Below, in pieces: positions 22,700 to 33,997 of a stretch of DNA of 64,000 bases. Each line of letters begins with the position of its first letter. Within the stretch, counting starts at the first letter, position 1. The stretch comes from Pholiota molesta. Lineage: Eukaryota > Basidiomycota > Agaricomycetes > Agaricales > Strophariaceae. The translations under genes were made by a program, and so were the position numbers. The notes under the pieces are model-generated. The model did not search any database. It saw only the letters and a list, made by a program, of their open reading frames with translations, and was not told the origin of the DNA. Location: positions 186,001 through 250,000 of the forward strand of contig JACGCK010000051.1 in NCBI GenBank assembly GCA_014925825.1. The letters are read 5' to 3'.

Positions 22700-23203
22700 G
22701 GTTGGAAACTAAGAATCCGGTGGGAGATTAGGATGTGAGAACTTGCGGATTATTCGTTGGTCCTTTTATGAGAAATGAGAACGCAAGGCCGGTCGAATAA
22801 AGTGGGAAGGTGACAAAGAAATCGCCTCATGACCCCTGATCGTAATACCATACGATGGGGTAAAAAATTCAGCGGGAACAAGTGGATAAGATATGGACTC
22901 ACCCTACTTCGTGTTTGCCTTGAGGTGATGGCACTCCACAAGGTTTGGGGATCTGAACTTATCGAGAATCTGAGATGACGAAAGTCAAGTGATAAGGTAC
23001 GTCTACCTGCCTACAAAAATCAAATACGGATCGATCCAGTTGGGGAAAAACTCACAGCCAGATTTGTGGACCGAAAATCTCGCATAGTGCTTGAAGCCAA
23101 CTGTTTTGGGCAGATAAATAGTCGGCCAAATCACTGGGACACCAAAAGGCGGAAGCAAATTTTCCACTTGCTCCGGAACAATTCTCCCACTCGCGTACTT
23201 TCT
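22700..23203. other. intergenic between divergent genes
   Basis: Shared promoter region of the ureohydrolase and the MATE gene. An in-frame ATG at 23066 could extend the MATE protein but adds a non-conserved leader. Confidence 0.4.
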
Positions 23204-25233
23204 ATGGCTTCTCCCTTACCTTCGCCTAACGAGAGCAGCCCCCTCCTCTCAGATGTCTATCGACAGGACCGAGAACCTGCTGATGCTGAGACCCCTTCAT
23301 CGTCGTCTTGTGTAACTGAAGTATACTTGCCCGATCAGGAAGGTGTCACCCAAGGCGATGGCGCGACGAAGTTGGACTTAAAACTTTTCGTTTCTCTCTT
23401 CTGGGACTCAGTCCCCGGTGAGCAAGCTTCCTTTCGCATATGTCGTATCACTGTCTAACACTGATGCTGTTAAAAACCCTGCCTAGTCATACTGTCCTAT
23501 ATCCTGCAAAATTCTATTCAAACAGCTTCCATTGTAATTACGGGACGCCTTGGGCCGAATGAATTATCAGTTGCGGCATTCTCACTGATGCTTGCATTTG
23601 TCACTGGCGAGTCCCTTGTTCTGTCTCCTATATAACGAGAAGGATCCCACGTTTTGATGTTTAGGGTGGATTGTGGCATTGGGAGGAACGACGGCGCTGG
23701 ATACTCTCGGATCGCAAGCTTATACCGGTGGCACCCGCAAGACCGATTTGTCCATTCATTTTCAGAGATGCCTCGTTATCCTATGGACCCTTCTGATACC
23801 CGTCGCAATCCTTTGGGCCAACATGGAGCGTATCCTGCTTGCTTTTGGACAGGCCGACCATCTCGCCAGGGATGTTCAAGTTTTCTTGCGCATCCTGATC
23901 TTGGGAGCGCCTGGGTACGTGGGGTTCGAAAGTCTCAAGAAATATTTGCAATGCCAAGGCAAGAAACTTATTTGAATGTTCGTGTAACAGCTTTCCTGAT
24001 GAAAGCCTATACAGGGATCATGGCAGCCTCGACCATAATCTTGATCATAGTGTCCCCAATTAACATCTTTCTCAACGTATACCTGGTACATTACACCTCA
24101 CTCGGGCTGCTTGGCTCTCCGTTAGCAGTCTCGATAACCTACTGGCTATGCTTCATTTTTCTCATCGTTCTCGCCTGTCTATCCCCCACTCATAAACGGA
24201 ATGGAACTTGGGGTGGGATACAAATCATGGCGGTCTTAAACCCTAGCAGCTGCTACGAGTTTCTCAAACTCGCAATCCCGGGCATTCTCATGGTCGGCAC
24301 AGAATGGTGAATACACTATTTTCTCTTGGACAAGATCTGCTTCGTCTGACGTTTGCTCAGGGCTGCATTTGAGATCGTAGCTTTGGCGGCAGGCCGTCTC
24401 GGAGAAGTGCCGCTTGCCGCACAGTCTATCATTATGACCACCGATCAAAGTGAGGTCCCCTGTCCGCGTGGAACCATGGTGCATGCTCACACGTAATATC
24501 TAGTTCTCAATACCCTTCCTTTTGGAATCGGTGTAGCTGCGTCTACACGAGTCGGGAATTTCATTGGGTCCCGCTCCCCAAAGGACGCCAAATACGCCGC
24601 TCACGCATCGGCTCTTCTTAGCGTTATTGCAGGCTTAATTGTAATGACGGCAATGATCGCGTCAAAAGATGTATGACTTTTTATTATCATGCTCGACCAT
24701 TGAATCACTTATTAATCTCCTCAATTATCTTAGGTATATGGTTTATTGTTCAGCGATGACAGGGACGTGGTCCTGCTTGTCAGTAAGGTCATGCCGCTCG
24801 TCGCCTCGTTCCAGGTTGCGGATGGTCTGGCAGGGTCTTGCGGCGGTGTCCTTCGCGGTCAAGGTAGACGTCTACGTTTTATTGAACGATAACATAATCT
24901 AATCTTGATGTAGGGCGACAACATCTCGGGGCGCTTTTCAATATCGTCGCCTATTATGTTCTAGCTCTTCCGATGGGAATCACACTCGCATTTCACCCCA
25001 GATTTTATCTTGGATTACAAGGCTTATGGATCGGTCAGTAAAATCACTAGTCATATTGATTTCTTCATTGATATAGACATGATTGTGTAGGCCAAGTTGT
25101 TGCCCTCTTCATAGTCGGCATTGGTGAATATTGTGTGGTTTGGCTTGGTACTGACTGGGAGAACGAAGTCAAGAAGAGTATTGAAAGGAACGAGAACGAG
25201 GCAAAGCGCCGGTTAAGCCATTCTTCCACTTGA
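23204..25233 (+). CDS. MATE-family multidrug/toxin extrusion transporter
   Basis: Exons 23204-23417, 23487-23606, 23665-23958, 24015-24306, 24361-24449, 24504-24670, 24734-24863, 24914-25033 and 25091-25233 give exactly 523 codons. After an acidic, Ser-rich N-terminus ([13 protein letters not shown]) come about 12 membrane segments. Family motifs include [36 protein letters not shown] and VADGLAG. MATE proteins export cationic drugs or metabolites in exchange for H+ or Na+; this one is likely in the plasma or vacuolar membrane. Introns 2 and 3 both use GC donors (GCGAGT and GCAAGA). A conventional GT does not keep the frame at either place. The start is the ATG next to the conserved NESSPLL leader. 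Confidence 0.9.
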
Positions 25234-25608
25234 ACTAGCGATTATCTCAACGGTATAAACAGTTATGATTATGATATATCTCTAGCAGACTCAAAGTAGA
25301 CTCCAGTTTCCAATTTCTTCCAATTTAAATCGTTTCTTTCTTGATCCTGATTTACCTCGACATTGGACATTCGCCAAGCCTTGACGCGCCCGCGGCCCCG
25401 ATGCCAAGAGAAGTCTGAGAAAGCGCCAATGAGGAGAAATATTCCAAATTTGGAGTATGTCGGGGCTGCTGACTCAGCAATCACGCTTAGGGAACACGAC
25501 ACGTCGACTTTCGACTCTCCACAAATCCTCCAACACTATCTTTTCCACAAACCTCCAAAGTTCAGCTAGAGCAGGGCTTTATCGAGGACACAACCAGCTA
25601 CACTGGTC
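25234..25608. other. intergenic
   Basis: Promoter region of STT3. I see no other gene. Confidence 0.4.
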
Positions 25609-28600
25609 ATGTCGACGGCCTACCCAATCCCAACCGACATCTCGCCAGCGACGGTCAAGAACACTGCGTCATTGTTGCGCATCGTTGCTCTTAGCTTGAT
25701 TTCTGGTGCCGCAATCGCCTCTCGTTTATTTGCAGTCATCAACTTTGAAAGTATCATTCATGAATTGTATGTTATACATATTACTTCTTGTTTCTCCAGA
25801 GTTTAACCAGATCCTCCGTGCAAACAGCGACCCATGGTTCAATTAGTGCGTATGACGATATTCACCCGCCTGCATCGATATTGACATGTCTATAGCCGAG
25901 CAACGAAAGTCCTAGCAGAAAAAGGCTTCTATGTATGTGCTTCCGCAGCACTGAACCAGAGAACACGTATCTAAAATGTCGTTGCAGGAATTCTGGAACT
26001 GGTTCGATCCTACCGCCTGGTACCCGCTGGGTCGAGTGGTTGGAGGAACCGTATACCCTGGTTTGATGGCAACAAGTGGTGTTATCTACAACATCCTACA
26101 CTTTTTCAACCTTCCGGTCGATATTCGAAATGTCTGTGTCCTCCTAGCACCAGGTTTTAGCGCGTTGACTGCATGGGCCACCTATATGTGAGAATTCATC
26201 CCAATGACGTATTTTCAGCAAATTCATACCTGTTTATTTAGGTTCACGAAGGAAATGAAGGACGAAAGCGCGGGCTTGCTCGCTGCAGCATTCATTGGCA
26301 TTGTTCCTGGATATATTTCGCGTTCCGTGGCAGGTTCCTATGATAATGAAGCTATCGCCATCTTCCTTCTCATGTTCACTTTCTACTGCTGGATCAAAGC
26401 CTTGAAGCAAGGAAGTGCGCTATTTGGAACTATCGCCGCCGTATTCTATTTCTACATGGTCGCAGCATGGGGTGTGTACCTGAGTAGCTTGACATCGAAT
26501 CGGTGCAATTGCTGATACATCTGTTTCAGGTGGATATGTTTTCATTACCAACATGATTCCTTTACACGCACTGGTGCTAGTACTCATGGGCCGATTCTCT
26601 GACCGCCTCTACGTGGCCTATTCCTCCTGGTACGCAATTGGTACATTGGCTAGCATGCAAGTGCCGTTTGTTGGATTCCAGCCTGTCAGCACCAGTGAAC
26701 ATATGGGCGCCCTTGGTATGTCGTCACTTGGAATAAACTGCATACAACTCCCTAAATATCTGATATGTGCTAGGTGTATTCGGACTGCTCCAAATTGTGG
26801 CATTCGGTCAACTCGTCCGTACCCATGTCTCTTCTCAACAGTTCCAGAAGCTACTCTTCGGGTCTGTTGTTGCCATTGGCGTATTGGGATTCTTTTCGTT
26901 CATCTTTCTCACATACAATGGAAAGATTGCGCCGTGGACTGGCCGCTTCTACTCTTTGTGGGATACTGGCTATGCCAAAAAGTGTGTTTCTCCTTTCATC
27001 ATTTTAAAAAATTACTAGAGACTGATTTTGACATCTTTAAAGATACATTCCCATTATTGCATCGGTTTCCGAGCATCAACCCACTGCCTGGCCATCGTTC
27101 TTCATGGATTTACAGTTCCTGATTTTCACATTCCCAGCAGGTGTTGTCCTATGCTTCCGGGAACTTCGGGATGAACACCTCTTTGTGATTATCTATGCCG
27201 TTATGGCCAGCTACTTCGCCGGAGTCATGGTCCGTCTCATGCTCACACTGACCCCGGTCGTGTGTGTCGCCTCAGCGGTCGCTCTTTCCACGCTGCTTGA
27301 TACCTACATAGATCCGACCGAGCCAGTGGCTGATGATGACTTCAGGAGCGAGGCCGATACATCTACTGTCGTCTCAAATGGATCTTCTGCTCCGTCCAAG
27401 AAGGCAAGGAAGGCGGCGGCTGCCACAGCCTCAACTCCATCGAAAAGCCCATTAAGTGATTTACTCACTGCTGCGAACAGTACATCCCAAGCTCGCGCTG
27501 GGAATACTTCCACAGGCATATTTGGGCTTGATTCTCGGGCTGTGGTTGTCCTGAACGTGGTGTTCATGCTCATGTTCTTTGTCTTCCATTGTACATGGGT
27601 CACCTCTAACGCCTACTCATCCCCTTCCGTCGTTCTTGCGTCCACCAACCCCGATGGCTCACAGCATATCATTGACGACTTCCGTGAGGCATACTACTGG
27701 TTGCGACAGAACACCCCTCAAGATGCTGTCGTAATGAGCTGGTGGGATTATGGGTATCAGATTGCAGGCATGGCCGATCGTCCCACATTGGTCGATAACA
27801 ATACTTGGAATAACAGTAAGTCCATGATCCACCCATCCCCGATGGCTCCTCTTCCCGGTTTAATTCAAACCTAATCTACTTTATTTTTCCCTCGCTAGCC
27901 CACATTGCCACAGTCGGAAAAGCTATGTCAAGTTCAGAAGAGGTCGCATATCCCATTCTCAGGAAACACGATGTAGACTACGTACTTGTCATCTTCGGCG
28001 GTTTGATTGGGTACTCCGGCGATGATATCAACAAGTTCCTGTGGATGGTCCGCATTGCGCAGGGTGTTTGGCCCGAAGAGATTCAGGAGCCCAATTATTT
28101 CACACCTCAGGGAGAGTATAGAATCGATGACAGGGCTTCGCAGACCATGAAGGACAGCCTCATGTACAAGATGTCGTATTACCGGTATGTTTATCCTCTT
28201 ATTTATCCTCCTCTGCTTCTTCCCTTGTCAAAACCATATTGACGAACTATGTTTTTCTGCTTTGCTCTGCGACTTAATATCTTTGGGTGATAGGTTCCAT
28301 GAACTTTTTGGAACCAACCCGGGTACCGATCGCGTTCGTAATCAGCAAGTACCCAGAGAAGGCCCAACGCTAGACTACCTTGGTTCGTCCAATATTTTTT
28401 TCACATCCTAACCCCAAACGAAACGGCTCATGCTTGATCTTCCTCCCTTTGTTCCCATAGACGAGGCATTCACATCTGAAAACTGGATCGTAAGTCTTTC
28501 CATCTTTATCTTATCTCCCCATCACTTCTCGCGCGCAACTTCCAACACGTCTAATTGTATTCGCTCCCGGGCTTTGATTTCGTACCCTCGCTTTCATGCA

Positions 28601-28794
28601 TTGCACCACGTTGGTGATTGAATTTTACTGACCACGTTTTTCTCTACTTCTTTTTTCGCCGGGTGCAGGTTCGAATCTACGAAGTCAAAAAGGAGGATCC
28701 TCTCGGACGAGACCTCAAAAGCGCCAACGCGTTCGCAGCAGGGAAAAGGAGAAAGCGCAGCAAGCCTGTGTCTAGGAGGAAGGCGATTGTATGA
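25609..28794 (+). CDS. STT3: oligosaccharyltransferase catalytic subunit STT3
   Basis: Twelve exons (25609-25766, 25828-25845, 25896-25932, 25988-26187, 26242-26471, 26530-26715, 26774-26981, 27043-27815, 27899-28184, 28294-28382, 28461-28489, 28669-28794) give exactly 780 codons. It transfers the lipid-linked glycan to Asn-X-Ser/Thr in the ER. Visible landmarks are FDPWFNYRATK (the first D-containing loop), SVSEHQP (the SVSE motif), about 11-13 membrane spans, [12 protein letters not shown] (the WWDYG acceptor-binding motif), and an ending rich in basic residues (KRRKRSKP). A Ser/Ala/Lys-rich insert of about 70 residues between the membrane region and WWDYG is typical of fungal STT3. Exon 2 is only 18 nt. 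The gene is intact and has no frame anomaly. Confidence 0.97.
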
Positions 28795-29529
28795 ATACAG
28801 TAATGTGTGGACATTTTAAAATTGATTTCTGCTGTGGGTAATTACCATATCATTTGTGTCTGGTTTGCAGTTTTGCGTATACCATGCTAGAAAACGCCTT
28901 TTTTCGGCCAACTCGAATATGCAGTGCGTCGCTGGTCAGAAGATAACAGGTTTTGGCAGAAAGACATCACTTCGTCGTCAAATTAATTAAAGTTTACCTT
29001 GAGGACTGATAAATTTGTCTTGACCGTTCGGCTTCCTATATCCGAGTATTGAACATAGGTCAGGCGGTACGAATACCAGTAGACTTTTTGCCTGAAGCGG
29101 CTGTTCACCACTCAGTAATTATTAGATCTTCCTCCGAAGCTTCCTTCCCCTTCCAATTGGGATATTGATAAAGTCAGGTAGAGAACAGATAGGGAATAGA
29201 GTATATACGCGTTTTGGTCAATTGATCGATTGTCGGAAGGACGCTCCATGTTCTGGATACCTTTTCAAGCCTTTTAATTTCGGTAGTCTATCCTCGAAGT
29301 GCTAGTGACATGACTGAACCTCCTAGAAATCTTGCGGTGACATGCGCAGTCGTTTTTCTTCACAGGTGTGTGGAATGTTTGCTGTCAGCAGCACCACCTG
29401 TGCCAATGGGCATATCAATTAGAACACCGTCTACGAAATAATGCATGGATGCTACGAATAAAACAGCAGAAAGAATTACTCAATTGTCCAAAAATTAGTC
29501 GGTTATACATAACTGTAACTTCAACGTCC
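28795..29529. other. intergenic, no supported gene
   Basis: Downstream of STT3. I see no gene or repeat. Confidence 0.4.
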
Positions 29530-30021
29530 TCAAGGCCAAGAAATCTTCTGCTTTGAGAGCCGTGTTTGTGATTGAATATGAGCCGCAGTAGACAAGTTTG
29601 ACAGAGTCCCAAGCTGGAGTCCGTCCCAAAAGTCCATAATATAAATCATCGCCGGATCATGGATGCTCTGGCGCCCAGGCCATAGATTGAGTTCACAGTC
29701 GCCTGAGGTTAAGTTAAGTATTCTGGAAACTAGCCAGGGGTAGACAAGCTCAGCCCAGGAGGGTGCTCGACATCGAGGAGCCTGTGTTTCGTTGCATTCT
29801 ATAGGTTTATCCTCGGGGCTGTGATTCTCAACCATGCTTCCTAAGCGCCTCTCAAATCGTCTCGGCCTCAGGTTATTTTGAAAGGTGTTCGTTGCAAGCT
29901 TCAATAGAAGTGATTGTCTGAGCATAGACATGATAACGGTCAAGAGCAATGTATAGTAAACGTTTGCTGTAGCTCTTGTCGCAAAGAGATCAATACGAAT
30001 CCCAGACAAGAGAGAAGACAA
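29530..30021 (-). CDS. uncertain ORF, possible membrane protein fragment
   Basis: A 163-codon open frame with a hydrophobic N-terminal stretch (NVYYTLLLTVIMSML) and a segment ELNLWPGRQSIHDPA. The composition is more protein-like than neighbouring frames. The reverse strand upstream (30022-30404) also has short protein-like pieces but no clean splice joints. It may be the 3' exon of a decaying or unresolved gene. I do not recognise the family. Confidence 0.3.
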   Translation of the reverse strand: MSSLLSGIRIDLFATRATANVYYTLLLTVIMSMLRQSLLLKLATNTFQNNLRPRRFERRLGSMVENHSPEDKPIECNETQAPRCRAPSWAELVYPWLVSRILNLTSGDCELNLWPGRQSIHDPAMIYIMDFWDGLQLGTLSNLSTAAHIQSQTRLSKQKISWP

Positions 30022-30767
30022 TCTGACAATGATCTTCGTGTCGACAGGCTAAATTTAGAATTTTAAACGCAGTGTATCCCAAAATATCGCATCTGATGGT
30101 CGTCCATGGTCGAACTGACTCGAACATATGTTGTGCAATGTGCAGTATGGTCCAGCTTTCAGCCCCGCATGAGATTGGTAAATTGCAAATCGGACTCAGC
30201 CACCAAGAAGTAGTTGATCGTGAAGGCCATATGCATGGTCGTCGGCTTGAGACGAGAATGAATTACTGGTCAGCGGAGCACCCTACATATTCGCGGGGCC
30301 GATATTGTTTCAGGTCCATAGCCATTGGGCATGGAAATTCATATACGAATGTGAACCAGTGTCTTCGCCGTCCAGTAAATTCTTTAAGAAGTCCTGAGCG
30401 CTGAATTGTGTCGAACAGTTTCGCTAGAGACGTCAACGGTCAAAGAGACATGAGGTGATGGTGGGAGAAAAGAGGAAGGGTCTGTGACTGTGACGTGACA
30501 CGGCGACCAAGCTGACCGCTGGACTGGCCTTGAACTCACCAGCCACCGCTTCCCGACCGCAGACGACTATTCACTGCCTCTCTTTAACCATCCCGCTCAT
30601 TTCACCTGCTCCTGCTTTTTATATAGTCGTCATTCGCTTCCTAGCGTCAGTTTCGCCTTTTCGTGCTCTTTTTCGCCCTAGAACTCACATTTTTGCGACA
30701 CCTATAGCTCGTCCCCACATCCTACTAATATTCCTTAGTTACTCACAAAGGACTTATCTCTATCAAA
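30022..30767. other. promoter region of the wall protein gene
   Basis: The last 200 bp are pyrimidine-rich with a TATA-like TTTTTATATAG near 30617-30626, about 145 bp before the ATG at 30768. Confidence 0.4.
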
Positions 30768-31643
30768 ATGTTCACTGCATACACGTTTACCGCCCTCCTT
30801 GCGCTCGCAGCGCCCTTCGTAGCACGCGCCGACGTGACCCCTACCGAGCCTGCTCCAGGCGACGTATTCACCGCGGGGCAGACTTGCCACGTCGCCTGGA
30901 ACGGCGATACTTCCTCGCCAACTATGTGGAAGGGCATGGCCATTGAGCTCATGTCGGGCAACAACTTCGACATGATTCACATCACCAGTATGTTTTAATG
31001 TTTTGAATATTCCCCTGACACTTCGTCCGAAAGTCATCATTTGCTTTTGGCTTCTTCTAAATATATGATACAAGAACTAATCGTCTGTTCTTGATTTACA
31101 GCCATCGCGACTAACCAAGATGGCACTGCCGCTGGTACATTCGACTACCCATGCCCCGCGGTGAACCCCAATTCCCCCATCTACTTCTACCAGTTCTCGG
31201 CGCCTCTAAGCCCAAACAGTACGTGGACTGGGCGCTTCACTATCGCGTCATCCACCGGCGGCCCCACGACTCCCGCCACCAACGCCACCCAACCTGACGC
31301 CTCCAACGACCCGATCCCCTGGGGCGTTGGCGGCCTTGTGGACCCTAGCACAGCCGTTGCGGCGCCTTCGTTTGGCAACACGCCCACGAATGACACTGCA
31401 TCGGGCGCGCCTGTGGGACCCCCGACCACTGCCGTCGCTGCCACCACCCCGACGCTGACCAAGATCTCGACCACGCCTACGGCTGCGACGAATGTCATCA
31501 CCACTACCAAGGCTGGTAACTCGACTGCTGCCAACTCCACCACCACTGGTACCCAGGGAAGCGGCGCTGCTGCCCTGAGCCTTAGCAGCGCACAGTTTTG
31601 GCTGAGCGCGATTGCTCTGGGTCTTGCTGCATCTGTGTGGTGA
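30768..31643 (+). CDS. GPI-anchored Ser/Thr-rich wall protein (Kre9/Knh1-like N-terminal domain)
   Basis: Exons 30768-30987 and 31102-31643 give 253 residues. A signal peptide (MFTAYTFTALLALAAPFVARA) is followed by a domain starting VTPTEPAPGDVFTAGQTCHVAW with GMAIELMSGNNFDMIHITT, the pattern of the 'Ser-Thr-rich GPI-anchored membrane family' related to Kre9/Knh1. A long Thr/Ala/Pro/Ser-rich stalk with several N-glycosylation sites follows, then a C-terminal hydrophobic tail preceded by small residues (GSGAAALSLSSAQF), which fits GPI attachment. Such proteins sit in the plasma membrane or wall and are linked to beta-glucan assembly. The substrate is unknown. Confidence 0.85.
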
Positions 31644-32481
31644 TCATAATGTCCTTTATTGTCTTTTTTTTCGTCTTTGGGGGGTTTTTTAATATTTGGA
31701 TGATGATTTTCGGAAGGACATCGTTTGGCGCTTCCTCTGCTTTTTATATCTCTTTTCGTGCTTCCTGTTGGGTATCTTCCAGGGAACTCCGGCGTATACC
31801 CTCGAGCATCTGGGCTGTGGATGTTCACATATATACCTATCAATCCTCATCAATCATCATCACTACAGGCTCTTATCGCAGTGCATAATGCACGTCACTA
31901 CTGCTATTCATGCTATGTACATGCAATTTGGATACGATTTTTCTAGGATTTTATGGGCTTATCTGGGATTGTGTTGTTTGTTGCGTTTTTCCTTTTCATT
32001 CTGTCGTTGTCGTTGTTCATCCTCCCCTGCCTTACTTACTCCTTAATGATTTCCATTGGACACCTACATACAACGCATCATTCGCATCGCACGTACATAC
32101 CTACCTACCTATATAGTCGCTTTTTCCATCTACAACATTCATAGTAGTGCCCATGTCATTGGGAGATCCTTGACCGCGTAGTACGAACCTCAAAATCGAA
32201 TCCACTTATTCTGCCTTCTGGATCGATGGGATACAGAACCCACACGGCTGATGCTTATACTCTATGGAACTCAGTCCTGTCGAGTAAACCCCCATTTTAC
32301 AGGCAATATTTCGTCCTTTTACTTTTGAATTTCAGGGTTAGTCGCGACTGGCGAGTCGTGTGACCCATGCTAACGCGTGACCGTCGCGTATGTGTGACAC
32401 GACGCGTCAGAATGGAAATTTCCAACTGGTGTACTTCCACTTATCACTCCCTAGCTCCCTCTATACCCCTCACCATATATC
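31644..32481. other. 3' flank and intergenic
   Basis: Immediately after the stop is a T/G-rich stretch (31650-31700), then T-rich sequence. An imperfect TACC(T) run lies at 32093-32113. I see no gene. Confidence 0.4.
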
Positions 32482-33534
32482 ATGCCAGCTACGAAGCTGG
32501 TCATCTCCCAGCCCACAGCGGCGTTGCCTTCATGCACGCCCAACCTCATGCCGTTCCATATCAACTACACCGGCCCCGCAGCGGTCTCGGCGTTCATGCG
32601 CGTGCGGAAGCTCGTGGTGGAGGAAATAGAGAAGGAGCCCGGCGAAATGGAGGCGACTAATGAGGCTTCAGCTTCAGCGGAGAAGAAAGACGACCAGGAT
32701 GCTGCTGAAGACATCGAGATGGCGTCCGACGCGCAGGACAGCTCGTTGACGACCGAATCGAGTGTGGAAGCAACGCCTGCCAGTGCGTTGAGCACAAGCA
32801 GCGAGAGCCAGACTACGGTCGTTGCGTCCGAATCCCAAACACCGTCCTTGCTGTCCACGTCTTCCTCCTTGGCGACAGTGGCACCGACAACGACACCAAC
32901 CGCACCACCTATCGAGGACGCTGACAAGCGCTTCGTTTCGGCCTTTCGCGGGCGCACCATACATGGCCTGACGATCGATCTCCCAGCAGGATTCAGCGGT
33001 CTCGTCCTACAAACAGATGACCGGAACCAGGGAACTAGCAAGGGATCCAGTGCAGCCGCAGACAGTAAAACGAACCCAACAAGTAAAGCAGGGGAAAAAA
33101 GCAGCGCGCGGGGGAAAGCGAAGAAGGCGGAAGAGCAGGACGCGCCCAGCACTCGGCGGCGCGGGCGCCTCACGCGGAGCACGCTCCCTTCATCCAGCTC
33201 AACGCAGCCGATTGAGGTTCCCGGGGATGACCGGGACGATGAGGTCATGGCCGACGCGGCGGGGGAGGATACGACGACCAATGAGGGTGACGACGCCGCC
33301 GTACCAGATGCGGCGGGCGACGACGACGCTGCGGCCACCCGCCGCCTCGTCCCCATGGCGCAGTTCTCTGCCTTCACGCTGTGGTCGGCGGACCGTGTGG
33401 TGGATAAGGGGCGGGATGAGTATTACCGTTCTCTTACTGAATGGGTTGCCCTGGCGAATGAGGTGCGTGGCGCTTCCTGTGCAATAGTTGATCCTAGTAC
33501 TGACTACTATACACAGATTCACCGTGTTGATTAA
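32482..33534 (+). CDS. RNH203: ribonuclease H2 non-catalytic subunit C
   Basis: Exons 32482-33462 and 33517-33534 give 332 residues. Conserved subunit-C blocks are LMPFHINYTGPAAV near the N-terminus, RFVSAFRGRTIHGLTIDLP with GFSGLVLQ in the middle, and PMAQFSAFTLWSADRVVDKG then SLTEWVALANE with EIHRVD at the end. RNase H2 removes ribonucleotides from DNA; subunit C stabilises the trimer with the catalytic A and the B subunit. Two long disordered insertions (about residues 60-140 and 175-275; acidic, Ser/Ala-rich, with a basic patch TRRRGRLTR) make it longer than usual for the family. The terminal 6-codon exon is chosen because the frame without splicing adds a non-conserved tail. Confidence 0.85.
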   Translation: MPATKLVISQPTAALPSCTPNLMPFHINYTGPAAVSAFMRVRKLVVEEIEKEPGEMEATNEASASAEKKDDQDAAEDIEMASDAQDSSLTTESSVEATPASALSTSSESQTTVVASESQTPSLLSTSSSLATVAPTTTPTAPPIEDADKRFVSAFRGRTIHGLTIDLPAGFSGLVLQTDDRNQGTSKGSSAAADSKTNPTSKAGEKSSARGKAKKAEEQDAPSTRRRGRLTRSTLPSSSSTQPIEVPGDDRDDEVMADAAGEDTTTNEGDDAAVPDAAGDDDAAATRRLVPMAQFSAFTLWSADRVVDKGRDEYYRSLTEWVALANEVRGASCAIVDPSTDYYTQIHRVD

Positions 33535-33997
33535 GCTTCGTCTTTTGTATTTCTGTTCTATTTATCAAGGATCGCTGCTATTGGACTATATGCAAAGTTT
33601 GAGCATTTCGATGTGACGGTGTTGCCCGTTGTAACTTATAATCATCCGAGGTACATGTACTTCTGCTCTCGTACGCTATTCTATGTAAATTATTATCTTA
33701 TGAAAATATTGTCTTGCTGTGATGCAAAATCTCAATCATGCCAACGTTTTTTGATACTTGCAAACCTTAAATTTGTTTATTGAGTAACCTACAGTTTCCT
33801 AATCGAACGTTGATGGAAAAGCTGTAGGTCGGTGGCCAGTGCCGGAACTATTGACATAGGCCAATAAATAAACGAGAAGTATCAAACTATGTATCATTTG
33901 ATTGGACTATTGAGACATTTGAATAAAAACTTCGACTCCATATATCTGCGTAAGTCAGAACATGGCTGACTTTTTCTTTAGCCTGACCCGACACTGA
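33535..33997. other. intergenic between convergent genes
   Basis: 3' flanks of RNase H2C and laccase. AT-rich, no gene seen. Confidence 0.4.

Noticed and set aside
31187..31843. 218-codon reverse frame antisense to the wall protein
   Set aside because: A shadow of the low-complexity Thr/Ala-rich coding strand.
32565..33377. 270-codon reverse frame antisense to RNase H2C
   Set aside because: A shadow of the disordered insert; the forward strand carries the conserved blocks.
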